Shown: in pieces, positions 61,502 to 64,000 of the stretch
How positions within the stretch are numbered: position 1 is the stretch's first letter
Layout: every line of letters starts with the position of its first letter
Origin: Limihaloglobus sulfuriphilus
GTDB taxonomy: Bacteria > Planctomycetota > Phycisphaerae > Sedimentisphaerales > Sedimentisphaeraceae
DNA: 64,000 bases
Direction of reading: 5' to 3'
NCBI RefSeq assembly: GCF_001999965.1
Contig: NZ_CP019646.1
Span: 2,232,001 to 2,296,000, forward strand
Notes under the pieces: model-generated
What the model was told of the DNA's origin: nothing
Databases searched by the model: none
The model's input: the letters and a program-made list of their open reading frames with translations, nothing else
Program-made: the position numbers and the translations under genes

Positions 61502-64000
61502 ATGGAAACTCTTGAACAGAAAAAAAAACAGCTTTCAGATGAGCACTTTAAAATTGTCAAGTTTTTACGAGACAATGAGTTAAAAAACGAAATCCTTAGC
61601 GACAACCTAAACACCCATCTTAATGAAAAGGAAAAGGTTGATGTAATAAACCTGCTCAAAATCATATACAAATCGTTTGGATTGTCTCAAAAATCGATTA
61701 GTGAAAAAAAGGACATGCACAGTTACCACAGATTTGTTTCACGCACAACAGGTGATTTGAATCGAGTCTTGCAAAGTTTTTGTCACAATAAAACTTTGCA
61801 CGCTATCCAACTCTATTTTGCTACGTACCATTCTGAAAAAATCAAAAATATTGGTTGCCATCTTGTTTGCACTACTCCTAAAGAAGTTAAAGTATTTAAA
61901 AAATACAAAAATGGCAGTACTAAAGAAACCACAAAGGTCTGCTCACATGAGATAACACCACTTGAAGAAGCACTGAACTTCGATTCAGATTTAGAACAAT
62001 TTCGATCTGAGTTGAAACAGGATGCGATTGACAATTTGAGAGATAAGTTACATGGTGAGAAAATTGAAGATTACAGACCTTTGGAGCTTGAGATCGGCAC
62101 ATTCGATGAAAAGAAAAACACGGCAGAAAAATCGTTCATTGATCATAACCGAGATTGGAAGCCATTTCATCGAGATATGCTTCTTGATTTGCAAGGAAGG
62201 TATATCCTAACATCAGATACAGGCAGAGGAAAGACAACTTTCTTAAGACGTCTTCAACTTGATATCATCAAAAAAGACAATGGATTAATTCCTATCTATT
62301 TACATGTAAGTGAAATATCTGATTTCAACTTAGGTAAGAAAAAGTTTGAAAGCTTTCTGCGAAATTTATCTGATTTGTTTAAGGACTACGTGAAAGACGC
62401 TAAAAGTTTCCTTTTAAAAAATAAAGATAAAATTGTTTTTCTAATTGATGGCCTTGATCAAATTCCCGGGGTTGGATCAGCCTATATAAATGCAGCTGAT
62501 GAAATTTTAAAGACAATAAGTAATAGACTTGTCTTAACCTCAAGGCCATTTGCAATAACACAATTAGAACAAAATAGAGATTTAGCTTTTCTTAGGCTCA
62601 AACCATTTAGCCCAGATTTAATTGAAGAATATTATGGTGATCACTACGACATAGCAATTGACCTCTGTCATCGCTGTAGAGAAATGTTATCAATTCCAAT
62701 GTTGGCTTACATGGTACGCTTATTAATTATTGAGGGGCAAGCTGGAGGAGTAGATAACCGCACACAGCTATATGAACGCTTTATTGATTACTTATTTGAC
62801 CCACAAGAATACAAACATGAAAACTTGAATATTAGTGAGAGCAAATTACTTGAGATACGACGTTCATATGAAAAACTGTCTTATGATGCGATCAATAATG
62901 AGCCGCCAGATTTACAACAAATACCTTTTGATTTGGCTCATTACTCGGCAAGTGTTGAAGTTGATATTTTATTAAAATTAGGGCTATCACAACTTTATGA
63001 GATAAGAAGAAAAGAAAGGGAAAAAATACTATACTTTTCCCACCAGTCTTTCCAGGAATACCTTGCCGCTGTCCACATAAGCGAACATGAAGATTTGATT
63101 GCGAAGGTACTTAATGAAAAATGGAATCCAAAATGGAAAGAAGTCTTACGTTTCCTTGTAGGCTTGAATCAAGTAAAAGGCAATGAAATTATTGATAGAA
63201 TACTTAACGAAAATGACTTTTTTTTCAGGCCAAAGCTTTTACTGGCTGCCAAATTAGTGCCTGAGACAAAAGTTCCTTTAGCTACCCAAAATATCATTTA
63301 TGACAGATTATTAAAAGTTCCTAAATTTCCAGGCTTTTTCCCTGATCTTGCAAATGCCCTATACCAATCAAATTATACTAGATTTTATTCGATGATAAGA
63401 AGCTTAATAGATCACGGAGAGATAGACCAAGCTGTGGACTTTTTATCTCATTTACATGCGATGAGCTACGACAATGCAACAGAGGACAGAATCATCCATA
63501 AGTTACAATATTATTCATATGAAAATATTATTCACATAGTAAAAAACATTGACATTCAAAAGCTTAATAGAAACAACCAAAAAAAGATTATTTTTTCATT
63601 AATAAACTGTATCAAACTCGGGGATAATACTACATCATTTTCTGCAGCAAAAATACTTAACGACACCCAAATTGATGAATCTATTTTGCACAGACTTCTA
63701 CCTTGTCTTGAACATGAAAACCCTAATGTTGTAATTAAAATAATCAATCTCTTGGGTAAAACAGAATTTCAACATGACGAACTAACACTCCACTTACTTA
63801 GAAAACTCAAAGACACAAATCCAAATATAGTTTTTGAAACAATGGTTACATGTAGAAAGCTAAAGTTATTCGATCTTGATATATCAGAAATGATTTCTTC
63901 TAAGATTTATGATGATCATCTATCTTACGCAGTTATACCTTACGTACTCTACCAAGTTTACCACAAACATGGCATAGAACAAGTTACAGCAAAAATCTTA
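61502..64000 (+). CDS. NACHT-family NTPase, NLR-like, 3-prime end beyond window
   Basis: An open frame of 833 codons from the ATG at 61502 to the window edge with no stop. Residues 1-225 form an N-terminal region of unknown type (helical, then a beta-rich part with IGCHLVCTTPKEVKVF). The NACHT core follows: P-loop TGRGKTTFLRR (Lys244), Walker B IVFLIDGLDQIPG (Asp316, Asp319), LVLTSRP sensor near 341, and the winged-helix end with HQSFQEYLAAVHI near 517. From about 535 on, the sequence turns into HEAT-like helical repeats that would form a sensor array. bNACHT proteins are phage-defence NTPases; the N-terminal effector is not identifiable by eye. A TATAAT lies at 61450-61455. Confidence 0.88.
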   Translation, partial: METLEQKKKQLSDEHFKIVKFLRDNELKNEILSDNLNTHLNEKEKVDVINLLKIIYKSFGLSQKSISEKKDMHSYHRFVSRTTGDLNRVLQSFCHNKTLHAIQLYFATYHSEKIKNIGCHLVCTTPKEVKVFKKYKNGSTKETTKVCSHEITPLEEALNFDSDLEQFRSELKQDAIDNLRDKLHGEKIEDYRPLELEIGTFDEKKNTAEKSFIDHNRDWKPFHRDMLLDLQGRYILTSDTGRGKTTFLRRLQLDIIKKDNGLIPIYLHVSEISDFNLGKKKFESFLRNLSDLFKDYVKDAKSFLLKNKDKIVFLIDGLDQIPGVGSAYINAADEILKTISNRLVLTSRPFAITQLEQNRDLAFLRLKPFSPDLIEEYYGDHYDIAIDLCHRCREMLSIPMLAYMVRLLIIEGQAGGVDNRTQLYERFIDYLFDPQEYKHENLNISESKLLEIRRSYEKLSYDAINNEPPDLQQIPFDLAHYSASVEVDILLKLGLSQLYEIRRKEREKILYFSHQSFQEYLAAVHISEHEDLIAKVLNEKWNPKWKEVLRFLVGLNQVKGNEIIDRILNENDFFFRPKLLLAAKLVPETKVPLATQNIIYDRLLKVPKFPGFFPDLANALYQSNYTRFYSMIRSLIDHGEIDQAVDFLSHLHAMSYDNATEDRIIHKLQYYSYENIIHIVKNIDIQKLNRNNQKKIIFSLINCIKLGDNTTSFSAAKILNDTQIDESILHRLLPCLEHENPNVVIKIINLLGKTEFQHDELTLHLLRKLKDTNPNIVFETMVTCRKLKLFDLDISEMISSKIYDDHLSYAVIPYVLYQVYHKHGIEQVTAKIL

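Noticed and set aside
61474-63747. Several 60-73-codon minus-strand frames
   Set aside because: They are antisense to the uninterrupted NACHT gene and show no start signals.

Overview
The window looks like a chromosome segment of a Planctomycete of the class Phycisphaerae, probably an anaerobic Sedimentisphaerales-type glycan degrader. I infer this from gene content and have not run any marker phylogeny. The pointers are very large secreted proteins with LamG, Fn3-like and dockerin-like (DxDxDG) segments, a pseudopilin-like protein with an H-X9-DG motif, a DUF3604 protein with a Tat signal, a GxGYxYP-type lipoprotein and a complete type II secretion operon.

Layout. 1-14.3 kb carries housekeeping and glycan genes: TrpB2-type tryptophan synthase, class I fructose-bisphosphate aldolase, a GH20 plus NagZ-like GH3 pair, a HAD phosphatase, an MscK/MscM-like channel, Ogt, and a phosphomannomutase-threonine synthase pair. 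14.5-29.6 kb is an accessory carbohydrate region: LamG/dockerin-like protein, pseudopilin-like protein, GntR/LacI-type regulator, a 126-bp tandem repeat, YitT, GxGYxYP lipoprotein, DUF3604 protein and an NHL/beta-helix protein. 29.8-37.5 kb is an AT-rich island bounded by a near-identical 27-bp direct repeat. It holds an overlapping operon (LIPGYKGY protein, SPFH/SHOCT protein, small membrane protein, TPR protein, GYF_2/TerB-like/zinc-ribbon membrane protein, zinc-ribbon TPR protein). An IS30-family element has split that operon; its 3-bp target duplication lets the ancestral reading frame be rebuilt exactly. 37.7-53.5 kb returns to core genes: a beta-propeller glycosidase-like protein, a DUF89 protein, the gspEFGHIJKLMCD operon, a Spy/CpxP-like protein and a PfkB-family KDG kinase.

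From tRNA-Phe (53,595) to the end of the window lies the left part of an integrative element, with a tyrosine recombinase pointing at the tRNA. Its main cargo is a compact minus-strand operon that looks like a complete bacterial ubiquitin-like conjugation system: a Ubl ending in Arg-Arg-Gly-Cys, an E2 with a candidate catalytic cysteine, a JAB-E1 fusion, an eight-ligand zinc protein that could be a RING-like E3, a HerA/FtsK-type ATPase, two small membrane proteins and a 49-residue protein. Divergent from it is a large NACHT-type NTPase that runs off the window. This part is the strongest candidate for an undescribed, possibly defensive, system.

Short mobile or structured DNA is scattered between genes: a 28-bp palindromic repeat (at least five recognisable copies plus degenerate ones, one of which supplies the gspD stop codon), a 184-bp inverted-repeat element, and a duplicated promoter-bearing module upstream of the SPFH operon and of a 60-codon gene.
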